Shown: piece by piece, positions 7,267 through 16,261 of the stretch
How positions within the stretch are numbered: position 1 is the stretch's first letter
How the letters are laid out: each line of letters opens with the position of its first letter
NCBI GenBank assembly: GCA_963665395.2
Contig: OY762251.1
Span: forward strand, 2,604,001 to 2,668,000
DNA: 64,000 bases
Source of the DNA: Bin87 sp963665395
Lineage (GTDB): Bacteria > Chloroflexota > Dehalococcoidia > Lucifugimonadales > UBA3495
Direction: 5' to 3'
Notes under the pieces: model-generated
Databases searched by the model: none
What the model saw: only the letters and a program-made list of their open reading frames with translations
What the model was told of the DNA's origin: nothing
Translations under genes and position numbers: made by a program

Positions 7267-8202
7267 ATGACCACGACCAACATCCCCACCGAGGAACAAG
7301 TATTGGGCTGGTTCGATTCGCTGAGCAACTGGGGTCGCTGGGGCGATGACGACGAACTGGGGACGCTGAACCTGATTACTGAAGCCAAGCGGCAGCAGGC
7401 CGCCGGCCTGGTCACCGAAGGCATCAGCGTTACCTGTTCGCGGCTGCTGGTGCCGGAGATGGCGCCGGACGTTACCAGCATCCCGCCGCTGCACTACATG
7501 GTGTCCACCGGCGAGTCGGCCCCGTCCGAGGGCGGCGGCGGGGCCAGCGACTTCCTGGGCGTGTCCTTCCATGGGCTGACCGTCACCCACCTGGACAGCC
7601 TGTGCCACCAGTTCTGGAACGGCAAGATGTACAACGGCCAGGACGCCGGTCTGGTCAACAACGCCAACAAGGCCGGCGCCGGCGCGATTGACGCGGTGAA
7701 GAACGGCGTCGTCACCCGGGGCGTGCTGCTGGACATCGCCGCCATCAAGGGCAAAGACTGGCTGGACGCCGGCGAGCCGGTGTTCACCGCCGATCTGGAA
7801 GCCGCCGAGGAGGCCCAGGGCGTTCGCGTAACCGAGGGCGACGCCCTTTGCATCCGGCTGGGCTGGTACCAGCGTCGGCAGGAGGTAGGCCCGCCCACCG
7901 CCGCCGAAGGCCGGCCCGGCCTCCACGCCGAGACGCTGCCCTGGATTCGTGAGCGCGGCGTGTCCATCGCCGCCTGCGACGCATCGTGGGACGTTGCGCC
8001 CAGCGAGTATCCCTACGTCGGGTTGCCCATCCACAAAGTCGGCATCGTCGGCATGGGCCTGTGGCTGATCGACGCGGCCAACTTCGACGAGGTGGCCCCG
8101 GTGTGCCGCCGCCTGAACCGCTGGGACTTCATGTTCACCGTCGCGCCCCTGCGCTGGCACAACGCCACCGGCTCGCCGGTGAACCCGTTGGCGACGTTCT
8201 GA
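7267..8202 (+). CDS. Cyclase-family metal-dependent hydrolase
   Basis: 311 residues, the kynurenine formamidase-like cyclase family. Metal-ligand region SFHGLTVTHLDSLCHQFWNG (about 98-117) corresponds to the family H-x-x-T-H-x-D-x-x-x-H motif, and the N-terminus GRWGDDDELGTLNLIT is typical of bacterial members acting on aromatic or alicyclic acids. Further His and Glu residues expected in the fold follow (GVSIAACDASWD, VGLPIHKVGI). Cytoplasmic. First gene of a plus-strand run leading to two CoA-transferases. Substrate unknown. Confidence 0.85.
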   Translation: MTTTNIPTEEQVLGWFDSLSNWGRWGDDDELGTLNLITEAKRQQAAGLVTEGISVTCSRLLVPEMAPDVTSIPPLHYMVSTGESAPSEGGGGASDFLGVSFHGLTVTHLDSLCHQFWNGKMYNGQDAGLVNNANKAGAGAIDAVKNGVVTRGVLLDIAAIKGKDWLDAGEPVFTADLEAAEEAQGVRVTEGDALCIRLGWYQRRQEVGPPTAAEGRPGLHAETLPWIRERGVSIAACDASWDVAPSEYPYVGLPIHKVGIVGMGLWLIDAANFDEVAPVCRRLNRWDFMFTVAPLRWHNATGSPVNPLATF

Positions 8203-8219
8203 CGACGCAAGGAGCGGAT

Positions 8220-8792
8220 ATGATGGCGCTGCCTACTCTGACTGCTGACGACCCCGCCGCTAACCGCAAGGTCTGGTCGGAGTGGCTGCGCCGCTCCGAT
8301 TGGGACCGCGTACCCACCCGCGACGGCGAGGTCCGGGAATGCTCCTCTCCCTGGGACGTGGGGTTCGAGCTGGCTGTGGAACATTGGTCATCCAGCCAGG
8401 ATGTGATTGACAGCGACGAGTATGAATATGAAGATGAAGTGGAAGATGCAATCATGGTCGGTTGCTACGGAGTGCAAGCGGACGGCGGGTTGATAGACCC
8501 CGCAGAGTTGCCGGATCGCTTGCGCAACCGGATTATGATGGCGGCCCGCGCCGCCCAGAGCGCGCCACCCTCCGATAATATGTTCTATAACCTGGACAAG
8601 AACTCCGTTGCGGATCTGGTCAACGAGGAGGGATGGAGCCTGATCCTCATCGGGGGCTGCCTGATTGGTATGTGGCGACATGATCCGTCTCCGATGCGAG
8701 GGGCGATTATGACTCCTCAGGACGTGGCCCGTCTGGTTGCCGACATTCTGGACGCCGCGCCGCCGTCGCTGCTGGTGTCGGAAGGAGAATAG
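8220..8792 (+). CDS. Hypothetical protein, 190 residues
   Basis: Start at the first of two ATGs at 8220, with AAGGAG six to eight bases upstream; the frame is open further upstream but overlaps the cyclase gene. Acidic central stretch (SDEYEYEDEVEDA, about 64-76) and a hydrophobic segment near GWSLILIGGCLIGMW (about 137-151). No family recognised. It follows the cyclase by 17 bases and is probably co-transcribed. Confidence 0.6.
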   Translation: MMALPTLTADDPAANRKVWSEWLRRSDWDRVPTRDGEVRECSSPWDVGFELAVEHWSSSQDVIDSDEYEYEDEVEDAIMVGCYGVQADGGLIDPAELPDRLRNRIMMAARAAQSAPPSDNMFYNLDKNSVADLVNEEGWSLILIGGCLIGMWRHDPSPMRGAIMTPQDVARLVADILDAAPPSLLVSEGE

Positions 8793-8878
8793 CAGCCGCG
8801 CCCGGCCAATCTGGTAAGATTGATGGGCGGCGCGTAGTCGGGCACTGCATCACCTTGTGCCGAATTGGAGTAGCGACT

Positions 8879-9193
8879 ATGAAACTGAACGCGGCAAATA
8901 TCACAGCCGCCGTGGCCGTGGTGATGATGTTGATTGCCACAGCTGCCGGCATTTACCAGTTGGGCGAGTTGTCCAATCAGGTGGATAACCTGTCAGCACA
9001 GATAGAACTACTGCGGGAGGAAATGCACCGTAGCAATCAAGAACTCCGCGAGGAAATCCGCCGCAGCAACCAGCAACTGCTGTACTCTCTGGCAAACCAC
9101 ACCCACGACGCCGACGGCAACGCCGTGTTCACCGTGCCGCCCGGCATGGAACCCACCGGGGCCAACCCTGCCCCACGGACGCCAGCGCAATGA
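8879..9193 (+). CDS. Small membrane protein with coiled coil
   Basis: 104 residues from ATG 8879 (GGAG about nine bases upstream). One transmembrane helix at about 6-30, then a coiled coil (about 32-72) with the repeated pattern EEMHRSNQELREEIRRSNQQ, then a Pro-rich tail. The stop overlaps the next ATG (ATGA at 9190), so it is coupled to the CoA-transferase gene. Function unknown. Confidence 0.6.
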   Translation: MKLNAANITAAVAVVMMLIATAAGIYQLGELSNQVDNLSAQIELLREEMHRSNQELREEIRRSNQQLLYSLANHTHDADGNAVFTVPPGMEPTGANPAPRTPAQ

Positions 9194-10461
9194 CGTCTGA
9201 CGCCGACTACGGTCCCGGCCTGCTCGCGCCGTACCGGGTGCTTGACCTCACCGACGCCCGGGGCCTGCTGTGTGGCAAGATACTGGCCGACCTGGGCGCC
9301 GACGTGGTGCAGGTGGAGCCGCCGGGGGGCAGTCTGGCGCGGAATATCGGTCCCTTTTACCAGGACACCCCGGGCGCGGAACGCAGCCTGTTCTGGTGGG
9401 CCTACTGCGCCAATAAGCGCGGCATCACCCTGGACATCGCCAAAACGGACGGCGCGGCCCTGTTTCGCCGCCTGGTCGCCAACGCCGACTTCCTCATCGA
9501 ATCCGGCGAACCGGGGCGGATGGCCTCGCTGGGGCTTGGCTATTCAGAGCTGCAAGCCATCAATCCCCGCCTGGTGACGGTGTCCATCACCGCCTTCGGG
9601 CAGGACGGGCCATACGCCGACTACCTGGCGTCGGACATCATCGGCATGGCCCTGGGCGGGTTCATGCACCTGACCGGCGACGGCGACCGGCCGCCCCTGC
9701 GGGTCAGTATGCCCCAGTTCTACCAGCACGGCAGCGCCGCCGGAGCCGCCGCCGCCATGATTGCCCACACCCACCGGCAACTGACGGGAGAAGGGCAGCA
9801 CGTTGACGTGTCCTGCCAGCAGGCGGTGGCGCGGACGCTGGCCCACGCGCCGCAGTATTGGGACCTGGAGCAAACCATCCTGCGCCGCATGGGGGCCTAC
9901 CGGGAGTCGGCCGGCGGCACTTTCACCCGCATCAACTGGCCTTGCCAGGACGGCTACGTGAACTTCCAGCCCGGCGGCGGCACGGCCGGCTCGGCCCGCA
10001 GCGTCCGCGCCCTGCTAGAGTGGATGACCGAGGAGGGCATGGGCAGCCCGGAGCTGGACGCGGTGAACTGGGAGGAGCTGGGCTATGGCACCGCCCGCGC
10101 CGAGATCATGGAGCAGACCGTCGCCGACGTGGCGCCGTTCTTCATGACCCACACCCGCAACGAGCTGGCCGACGGGGCATTGGAACGGCGCATTCTGCTG
10201 TTTCCGGTGGCAACGCCCGGCGACATTCTCGCGCATCGTCAGTTGGCGGCGCGGGATTACTACGACCGGATTGAGCACGACGACATCGGGGAGACGGTTA
10301 CGTATCCCGGCCACTTTGTGAAGGATATGCAGGACGCCTCACGGGTCGGCGTCCGCCGGCGCGCGCCGCAGGTTGGCGAGCACAACCGGGAAATCCTGGG
10401 CGGCGAATTGGGTCTCAACGACCGAGATCTGGCGCGCCTCACCGAAATTGGAGCGCTTTAA
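9190..10461 (+). CDS. CaiB/BaiF family (class III) CoA-transferase
   Basis: 423 residues. N-terminal family signature YRVLDLTDARGLLCGKILADLGADVVQVEPPGG (about 16-48), followed by NKRGITLDI and the glycine-rich linker. These enzymes move CoA between carboxylic acids, usually to activate a catabolic substrate. Translationally coupled to the small membrane protein upstream. A second class III transferase follows at 10558 after a hairpin repeat; the two are paralogs of low similarity and could form a heteromeric pair or act on successive intermediates. Confidence 0.9.
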   Translation: MTSDADYGPGLLAPYRVLDLTDARGLLCGKILADLGADVVQVEPPGGSLARNIGPFYQDTPGAERSLFWWAYCANKRGITLDIAKTDGAALFRRLVANADFLIESGEPGRMASLGLGYSELQAINPRLVTVSITAFGQDGPYADYLASDIIGMALGGFMHLTGDGDRPPLRVSMPQFYQHGSAAGAAAAMIAHTHRQLTGEGQHVDVSCQQAVARTLAHAPQYWDLEQTILRRMGAYRESAGGTFTRINWPCQDGYVNFQPGGGTAGSARSVRALLEWMTEEGMGSPELDAVNWEELGYGTARAEIMEQTVADVAPFFMTHTRNELADGALERRILLFPVATPGDILAHRQLAARDYYDRIEHDDIGETVTYPGHFVKDMQDASRVGVRRRAPQVGEHNREILGGELGLNDRDLARLTEIGAL

Positions 10462-10464
10462 GTA

Positions 10465-10534
10465 TTTACATGGATGTACAGGATAAACAGGATAGAAATA
10501 ATATTATCCTTTTCATCCTGTACATCCATGTAAA
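10465..10534. repeat. Inverted repeat TTTACATGGATGTACAGGAT, copy 1
   Basis: Arms TTTACATGGATGTACAGGAT and its complement ending in CCATGTAAA pair across about 30 bases of A/T-rich centre. A second copy is at 52542-52613. It fills the spacer between the two CoA-transferase genes, so it may modulate or attenuate the operon. Confidence 0.85.
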
Positions 10535-10557
10535 TTAATGTTTTGGGAGTATTTGGT

Positions 10558-11793
10558 ATGGCCGGTTTGCCGCTGGAAGGGTTGAAGGTGCTGGATTTCT
10601 GCTGGGTAGCCGTCGGCCCTATGACCACCAAATACCTGTCCGAGTACGGCGCGACAGTGCTGCGGGTGGAGTCGGCCAAGCGGCCCGAAACGCTGCGGCG
10701 GGCCGGGCCTTTCGCCGGCGGTGAGGCGGGCATCAACCGTTCCGGCTACTTCGCCAACTACAACGCCAACAAGTACGGCCTGTCCATCGACATGAGCCAC
10801 CCCCGCGCGCCGGAGCTGATATTGCGCATCGCGGAATGGGCCGACGTGGTGACGGAAAACTTCACCCCCGGCACGCTGGAGCGTTGGGGCCTGGGCTACA
10901 ACGAGTTGAGCAAGGTCAACCCGCGCATCGTGCTGTTCAGCGCGTCCATGCTGGGCCGGGGCGGGCCGATGCAGACCCAACCAGGCTTTGGGGCGGTGCT
11001 GTCGTCCCTGGCCGGCTACACCAACATCATCGGCTGGCCCGACCGGGGGCCGGTGAACCCCTATGGGGCCTATACCGACTTCGTGTGCCCCAAGTTCGCC
11101 GTAGCCGCCATCCTGGCCGCCGTGGACCGGCAGCGGGCCACCGGGCGGGGAACGCATCTGGATATGTCCCAACTGGAGACCAGCCTGCACTTCGGCGGCC
11201 CCATGCTGCTGGACGCCGGCGTGAACGGGCGAGAGCCGGAGCTGGTGGGCAACCGCCACCCGTCCGCGTCGCCACATGGAGCCTTTCCCTGCGCTCCGGA
11301 CGCCAACGGCGAGGCCGACCGCTGGATTGCCATTGCGGTCTTCACCGACGAACAATGGGAAGATCTGCGTGACATAATCGCCGCCGATGGATACTCCGAC
11401 ATCGCGTCCGGCGAGTTCCGCACCTTCCGCGTGCGCAAGGCCCACGAGGACAAGCTGGAAGGCATCATCGCGTCCTGGACGGCGAACCAGGACCGGCACG
11501 AGTTGATGCGACGCCTCCAGGCCGCTGGCGTTCCGTCCGGCGTGGTGAACGATACACGAGATTTGTTTGAGGACGCCCAAATGCAGCATCGCAGCCATTT
11601 CACCTGGCTGGACCATCCTGAGATGGGGCCATACGCCACCGACTATACGGAAATGGAACTGTCCCTCACGCCGGGACGGCTGGACCGGCCGGCGCCGCTG
11701 CTGGGGCAGGATACGGAGTATGCCCTGCGGGAGATAGTGGGGTTGAGCGAGGGGGAATACCACGAACTGGTGGAAGCGGGGGCGTTGGAGTAA
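10558..11793 (+). CDS. CaiB/BaiF family (class III) CoA-transferase
   Basis: 411 residues from ATG 10558 with GGGAG eight bases upstream; a TTG further up is unlikely. Signature GLKVLDFCWVAVGPMTTKYLSEYGATVLRVES (about 8-40) and NKYGLSIDMSHP; the middle has GTHLDMSQLETSL and the end GAPLLGQDTEYALREI-like segment typical of the family. Same strand as, and 96 bases after, the first transferase. Likely handles a CoA thioester in the same catabolic route as the cyclase-family enzyme. Confidence 0.9.
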   Translation: MAGLPLEGLKVLDFCWVAVGPMTTKYLSEYGATVLRVESAKRPETLRRAGPFAGGEAGINRSGYFANYNANKYGLSIDMSHPRAPELILRIAEWADVVTENFTPGTLERWGLGYNELSKVNPRIVLFSASMLGRGGPMQTQPGFGAVLSSLAGYTNIIGWPDRGPVNPYGAYTDFVCPKFAVAAILAAVDRQRATGRGTHLDMSQLETSLHFGGPMLLDAGVNGREPELVGNRHPSASPHGAFPCAPDANGEADRWIAIAVFTDEQWEDLRDIIAADGYSDIASGEFRTFRVRKAHEDKLEGIIASWTANQDRHELMRRLQAAGVPSGVVNDTRDLFEDAQMQHRSHFTWLDHPEMGPYATDYTEMELSLTPGRLDRPAPLLGQDTEYALREIVGLSEGEYHELVEAGALE

Positions 11794-11802
11794 TGCCGGG
11801 GC

Positions 11803-12207
11803 ATGGCGCTGCCTTTTGAATTTGCGCTGGACGGGCCGCCAGCGTCACAGCCGGCCCGCCGTCGCTCCCTGGTGCGGCAGTGGACGCAGAACGTGCGCGA
11901 CGCTGCGGAACGGCGTTGGGACGGTTCGCCGCCAGTTGACGAGCCGGTCATGGTCAGTATCTTTCACATTTTTGACAGCACGACGATGGACGTTGATAAT
12001 ATTCCCAAGCCAGTTTTGGATGCCTTGAAGGGATTAGTTTATCCTGACGACCGCGAAGTAACCGATCTGCTGTGCCGCAAGCGGCGCTGGAATCGGGCGC
12101 TGCGTACCGCTACACCGTCGCCGGTTTTCAACGAATTTCTCCGCAACCACAAAGAGTTCATTTACGTTCGTGTAAGTGATGCCCTGGATCCGGGAGAGCC
12201 ATTGTGA
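11803..12207 (+). CDS. RusA-like Holliday-junction nuclease
   Basis: 134 residues. The stretch DVDNIPKPVLDALKGLVYPDD followed by REVTDL (about 61-87) matches the RusA core, in which paired Asp residues bind the catalytic metal. RusA proteins resolve Holliday junctions and are often phage-borne. The end of the gene overlaps the next start in a GTGA (12204-12207), so it is coupled to the nuclease-HEPN gene that was split by an IS. It may be part of a mobile or defence module instead of general repair. Confidence 0.75.
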   Translation: MALPFEFALDGPPASQPARRRSLVRQWTQNVRDAAERRWDGSPPVDEPVMVSIFHIFDSTTMDVDNIPKPVLDALKGLVYPDDREVTDLLCRKRRWNRALRTATPSPVFNEFLRNHKEFIYVRVSDALDPGEPL

Positions 12208-12215
12208 ATGACGAG

Positions 12216-13304
12216 CTAGTGTCCTGTATTCAAAGTTCGCTGGCAAAAGTGCGCGACGTTGGCCAGGATCTGGTCAGCAGTCTTCGTCCAGACAAAGGGC
12301 TTGGGGTCTTCGTTGGTGATGTCCAGGTAGCGGTAGATGGCGGCTTCGAGCTCGCCGCTGCTCTGGTGCACTCCGCGACGCAACTGCTTCTCCGTCAGCA
12401 ACGCAAACCATCGTTCCACCAGGTTCAGCCAGGACGCGCTGGTCGGGGTGAAGTGCAAGTGGAAACGGGGCCGTTTGGCCAGCCAATTGCGGATCAACGC
12501 CGTCTTGTGGGTGGCGTAGTTGTCCATGATCAGGTGGACGTCCAAGTCAGGGGGCACTTCCGCCTCGATGGTATCGAGGAACTTGCGAAACTCCACCGAC
12601 CGGTGGCGTTGGTGGCAGCGGCCAATGACCTTGCCGCTCTGGGTATCCAAAGCGGCAAAGAGGGACACCGTGCCGTGGCGCAGGTAATCATGGGTGCGTC
12701 GTTCCACCTGTCCCGGACGCAGGGGCAACAGCGGACGGGTGCGATCCAGCGCCTGGATTTGAGACTTCTCGTCCACGCACAGTACCAGGGCCCGGTCCGG
12801 CGGGTCCTGGTACAGACCCACGATATCGCGCACCTTCTCAATGAAAAAGGGGTCCGACGACAACTTGAAGACTTCAGTGCGGTGAGGCTGCAATCCGAAG
12901 GCGCGCCAGATGCGGCTGACGGTATTGTGGCTCAGGCCGCAGCGTTGGGCCATGGCCCGGGTGCTCCAGTGGGTAGCGTCCCGGGGCGTGGTCTCCAGCG
13001 TCAACGTAATCACCCGCTCCACGTCGTCATCGGTGATCGACCGGGGGCGACCGATGCGAGCTTCGTCCGACAGCCCGTCCAGTCTCCGCTCCACAAACCG
13101 TGACCGCCACTTGCCTACGGTGGCCCCCGATACTCCCAAGTCGGCCGCCACCGCGGTGTTGCTCCGGCCCGCCGCGCAGGCCAAAATCATCCGGGCCCGC
13201 AGCGCCAAAGCTTGCGCCGTCTTCGGACGACGGACCCACCGCTCCAGGGTTTCCCGTTCCGTGTCGTCCAAAATCAATGGTGGCATCGGGCGTCCTATGG
13301 CCAT
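12216..13304 (-). CDS. IS630-family DDE transposase, copy A
   Basis: 362 residues from the ATG at 13304 (MAIGRPMPP), with GGAGG six bases upstream. N-terminal helix-turn-helix (about 20-115) and a DDE domain with VDEKS, MDNYATH and NLVERWF giving the catalytic D, D and E. It differs from copy B at about 14 residues, none in these motifs. The stop TAG is made of the target TA plus the first host base, so it lies half outside the element. Confidence 0.92.
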   Translation of the reverse strand: MAIGRPMPPLILDDTERETLERWVRRPKTAQALALRARMILACAAGRSNTAVAADLGVSGATVGKWRSRFVERRLDGLSDEARIGRPRSITDDDVERVITLTLETTPRDATHWSTRAMAQRCGLSHNTVSRIWRAFGLQPHRTEVFKLSSDPFFIEKVRDIVGLYQDPPDRALVLCVDEKSQIQALDRTRPLLPLRPGQVERRTHDYLRHGTVSLFAALDTQSGKVIGRCHQRHRSVEFRKFLDTIEAEVPPDLDVHLIMDNYATHKTALIRNWLAKRPRFHLHFTPTSASWLNLVERWFALLTEKQLRRGVHQSSGELEAAIYRYLDITNEDPKPFVWTKTADQILANVAHFCQRTLNTGH

Positions 13305-13384
13305 GGTCGTCCTCCATCTGGGCTGCTCACCCGGAGGATACCCCATCGCTCATGCTTTTTCTACTTACTTCGGTTACAGGACAC
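12219..13384 (-). mobile_element. IS630-family insertion sequence, copy A
   Basis: 1166 bp bounded by inverted ends GTGTCCTGTA and flanked by TA on both sides (12217-12218 and 13385-13386), the usual IS630 target duplication. It carries one intact transposase on the minus strand. An equally long copy in opposite orientation is at 22329-23494. The near identity of the two copies points to recent activity. Confidence 0.92.
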
Positions 13385-14057
13385 TAGCTATAATCGAAAA
13401 GCAGTATGCTGATCTTATAGCGGCGGAGTATCTTGGAAAAGGCAGCCAGGTATTGCGGGATGTGCCGCTGGAGTTTCTGCCCGGTTATCGCGCTGATATG
13501 GTAGTCAAAAACGGCTACGAAATAAAGGTCGTCGAAGTAAAAACGCGGCCGTCGCTGGCCGCCAACCCTGCGCTTGAAGATTACGAGCGCATCATCAACT
13601 CCCGGCCCGGCTGGAAGTTTGAGTTGCAGTTGGTGGCCGAACCGGCGGGACTTGACGTTGCTGAAAACGCCCAATCCCTAGACGAAGTCGGTATTCTCAG
13701 TCGGCTGGACCAAGCCGAAACGGCTCTTGACGCCGGGCTGCCCGAAGCGGCTTTTCTAATGGCTTGGACCGCTACCGAAGCTCTGGTCAGAATGATGGTC
13801 AAAGCAGAGGGCATTGCCATCGAACGGGCCACCAACCCGGCTTACGTTCTCGGCATGGCCGTCGCCCACGGCGCCATGGACCGGGACGATTATCACCACC
13901 TGCTCAAAATAATGGAATACCGGAACGCCATCGCCCACGGTTTTGAGGTCAGCGACTTCAACGGGGCATTGGTTGCCGAACTGGCGGAAAAGGTCAAAAC
14001 TCTGCTTCGCGGGTACCACGAATGGATAGAATGCGCCGGAGTGGTTGAATTAGCAAC

Positions 14058-14690
14058 ATGATTGCCCCGGCGCTCCTCGTCGTCCACATCGCCGCCGGCT
14101 CCGTATCCCTGCTCACGGCAGCCATCGCCCTCATCACGCCAAAGGGCGAACGGTGGCACGTCCTGGCCGGACGAGTGTACGCCATCGGCATGACGCTGGT
14201 GTTCGTAACCGCCGTTCCGCTGGCGGTCATGGGACGCAGCATTTTCCTGTTGCTGATCGCCCTTTTCAGCTTCTACCTGGTCTTCGCCGGTTGGCGGTTC
14301 GCCCGCAATCGCCTGCGTCGCGCCCATCCGGCGGACTGGGCCGCGGTGAGCATTTTGGCGATTACGGGGCTGGCAATGTGGGCCTACGCGGTGTTCATCG
14401 TACTCCAGGGCAGTTCGCAGTGGGTCACGCTGCTGGCGTTCGGCGGCATCGCCCTGGCCCTCAGCGTCGCCGACGGCCGGTTTCACCGGACGCAGCCGGG
14501 CGGAGCGCGCCGGGTGGCGCGGCACCTGACCAACATGATGGCCGGCACGATTGCCACCATTACGGCGGTTACAGTGGTGAACGTGGACATGGAGCCGGTG
14601 TGGGTTCCCTGGATACTGCCCACCGTCGTCATCACACCGCTGATTGTGCTGTGGAACATCCGCACCTTGCGGCCGGCGCGGCGGCGGTAA
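14058..14690 (+). CDS. DUF2306-like integral membrane protein
   Basis: 210 residues with six or seven hydrophobic segments. Early motif LVVHIAAGSVSLLTAAIALITPKG followed by HVLAGRVYAIGM (His and Gly-Arg pairs) resembles DUF2306 membrane proteins of unknown function. The ATG overlaps the stop of the nuclease-HEPN gene (ATGA), making it the third cistron of that coupled set. A regulatory or anchoring role cannot be shown. Confidence 0.55.
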   Translation: MIAPALLVVHIAAGSVSLLTAAIALITPKGERWHVLAGRVYAIGMTLVFVTAVPLAVMGRSIFLLLIALFSFYLVFAGWRFARNRLRRAHPADWAAVSILAITGLAMWAYAVFIVLQGSSQWVTLLAFGGIALALSVADGRFHRTQPGGARRVARHLTNMMAGTIATITAVTVVNVDMEPVWVPWILPTVVITPLIVLWNIRTLRPARRR

Positions 14691-14692
14691 TT

Positions 14693-14782
14693 GTCTGAAG
14701 CAGGATTTTCAAGATTTATGGGATTTTCCGGATTGGGCTTATCCAGAAAATCCTCCAAAATCCGGCAAATCCTGCTTCAGAC
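14693..14782. repeat. Long inverted repeat family GTCAGAAGCAGGAT, copy 2
   Basis: Begins GTCTGAAGCAGGATT and ends AATCCTGCTTCAGAC, lying between two converging genes. The TGA stop of the MFS gene is part of its right arm (GTC-TGA-AGC). As a hairpin it could end transcription from both sides. Confidence 0.85.
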
Positions 14783-16216
14783 CACGGACGGCTGTCGCGC
14801 CCGCAGCGCAAAGCCCACTGCCGCCGCGGCCGCCGTCGCCGCTCCGATGCGGAACACATCCCGGTAGGCCAACAGGAAGGCGTTAGATGCAGTATGACCG
14901 GCAGCGTAATGGTCGTTCAGGCCGGCGAACACCGCGCCGACTATCGCTACGCACAGCACCGTGCCCGACGCCTGGGCCAGGGACATCGCTCCCGACGCCG
15001 TGCCGAATCGTTCCGGGGGCACCGTTCCCAGCATCAGCGCGTAGGCCGCTGATTGAAACCAGCCCACGCCCAGGCCCACTATCGCTATTGCGCCAGCCGG
15101 ATGCCAAATGGCCGAACCGTCGTCCATGGCTGACATAACCAGCAGTCCCGTCGCCGTCATGCCCAGGCCCAATGTTCCCACGGGGCGGATGCCCCAGCGG
15201 TCGCACAGCCAGCCTCCCACCGGCGATGAGAGGATGTTGGACGACGACATGATGGCGAAAAGTATCCCCAAAGTCACCGGGCTGCGATGCAAAGCATCGG
15301 TGATATAAAAGGGGAAGATGAACCAGAGCACGAATTGGGAGAAATGACCCAGAAACATCGCCGCGGCCGCAGTCTGGAATCCGCTCAATCGCGCTAGAGC
15401 CCCGGGCAGTACCGGCAGTTCGGCTCTGCGCTCCACCCGGACCAGAGCCGTCAACACCGCCGGTGACGCCGCCAGCAGCGCGATGACCACCGGCGAGGTC
15501 CAACCGATGGCCTGTCCGAGCCGCAGCCCGATCATCAGGCACCACAGCAGCGACAGCACCAGCGCTGCGCCGGCCACGTCGAACCGCTGACCCGTATGCG
15601 CCCCCGACCCGCCGTTGACGGACTTCGGCACCGCCAGCAGGCCGATGATCAGCGCGAGAACGGTGAGAGGGATCCGACCCCAGAACACCGACGGCCAGTC
15701 GAACAACTGCACCAGCGGCCCCGCCGCCAGCGTTGACATTACCATTCCCGACGCCAGGCTGGCCGACGTGAACCCCATGGACAGCCCCCGCCGATGCTCC
15801 GGGAAAACGGAGGCGGCAATGGCCGGCGCCGTGCTGTACAGGCATCCCGTCCCCAAGGCTTGCAGGAAGCGAAACCCCACCAACGCCTCCAGCGTCGGCG
15901 CCAGGGACATACACACCATGGACACCAGGTAGGTACTTGCGCCGAACAGATACACCAGGCGCAGCCCGAAGCGGTCGGCGAAGGCTCCCGAACCCAGCGC
16001 CAGCCCGGCCCGGGTGGCGATGAACACCACAATGACCCACTGCACGGACGCCAGGTCAGTGTCAAAGGCATCCCGCATGGCGGGCAGCCCCACGTTGACC
16101 GCGAAATCCAGCGACGCCAGGATCATGCCCAGGGCGGCGGCGGAAGCCAGCGCAATCGTGCGCCAGGTTACGCGGTTGGTCGGCGCGACGGGTTCGCTTT
16201 CGGCAGCGGCGGGCAT
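14777..16216 (-). CDS. Major facilitator superfamily exporter (14-helix, DHA2-like)
   Basis: 479 residues, about 14 hydrophobic helices. Helix 1 begins after TWRTIALASAAALGMILASLDFAVNVGLPAM (about 19-50), whose L-D-x-x-x-V-N-V-x-L-P pattern is the DHA2 motif; the A-motif-like GAFADRFGLRLVYLFG (about 76-91) follows. Such proteins export drugs or other small molecules with protons. The stop codon comes from the adjoining repeat. It is divergent from the first metallopeptidase gene, with only 45 bases between the starts. Confidence 0.85.
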   Translation of the reverse strand: MPAAAESEPVAPTNRVTWRTIALASAAALGMILASLDFAVNVGLPAMRDAFDTDLASVQWVIVVFIATRAGLALGSGAFADRFGLRLVYLFGASTYLVSMVCMSLAPTLEALVGFRFLQALGTGCLYSTAPAIAASVFPEHRRGLSMGFTSASLASGMVMSTLAAGPLVQLFDWPSVFWGRIPLTVLALIIGLLAVPKSVNGGSGAHTGQRFDVAGAALVLSLLWCLMIGLRLGQAIGWTSPVVIALLAASPAVLTALVRVERRAELPVLPGALARLSGFQTAAAAMFLGHFSQFVLWFIFPFYITDALHRSPVTLGILFAIMSSSNILSSPVGGWLCDRWGIRPVGTLGLGMTATGLLVMSAMDDGSAIWHPAGAIAIVGLGVGWFQSAAYALMLGTVPPERFGTASGAMSLAQASGTVLCVAIVGAVFAGLNDHYAAGHTASNAFLLAYRDVFRIGAATAAAAAVGFALRARQPSVV

Positions 16217-16261
16217 GGCAGTGGATTTTACGCCATAATCTGCCGCCGGGTTGTAAGATAG

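Larger units (their letters stand above)
12204..14061 (+). pseudogene. Nuclease-like/HEPN-like fusion gene split by IS630
   Basis: Removing the IS (12219-13384) and one TA restores an unbroken 229-residue frame: MNDEL joined to AIIEKQYADLIAAEY. The N-terminal half has a PD-(D/E)xK-like pattern (D42, then E55-V-K57 in KVVEVKTRPS); the C-terminal half has the HEPN motif RNAIAH (RNxxxH) in MEYRNAIAHGF. HEPN domains are commonly RNases in toxin and defence systems. The GTG start overlaps the RusA-like stop, and the end overlaps the next ATG (14058-14061). As it stands, the first part stops shortly after entering the IS, so the gene is inactive. Confidence 0.7.

Noticed and set aside
12910..14061. 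Continuous plus-strand frame from the IS into the HEPN gene
   Set aside because: The first part is antisense to the transposase; the join is accidental at the right IS end.
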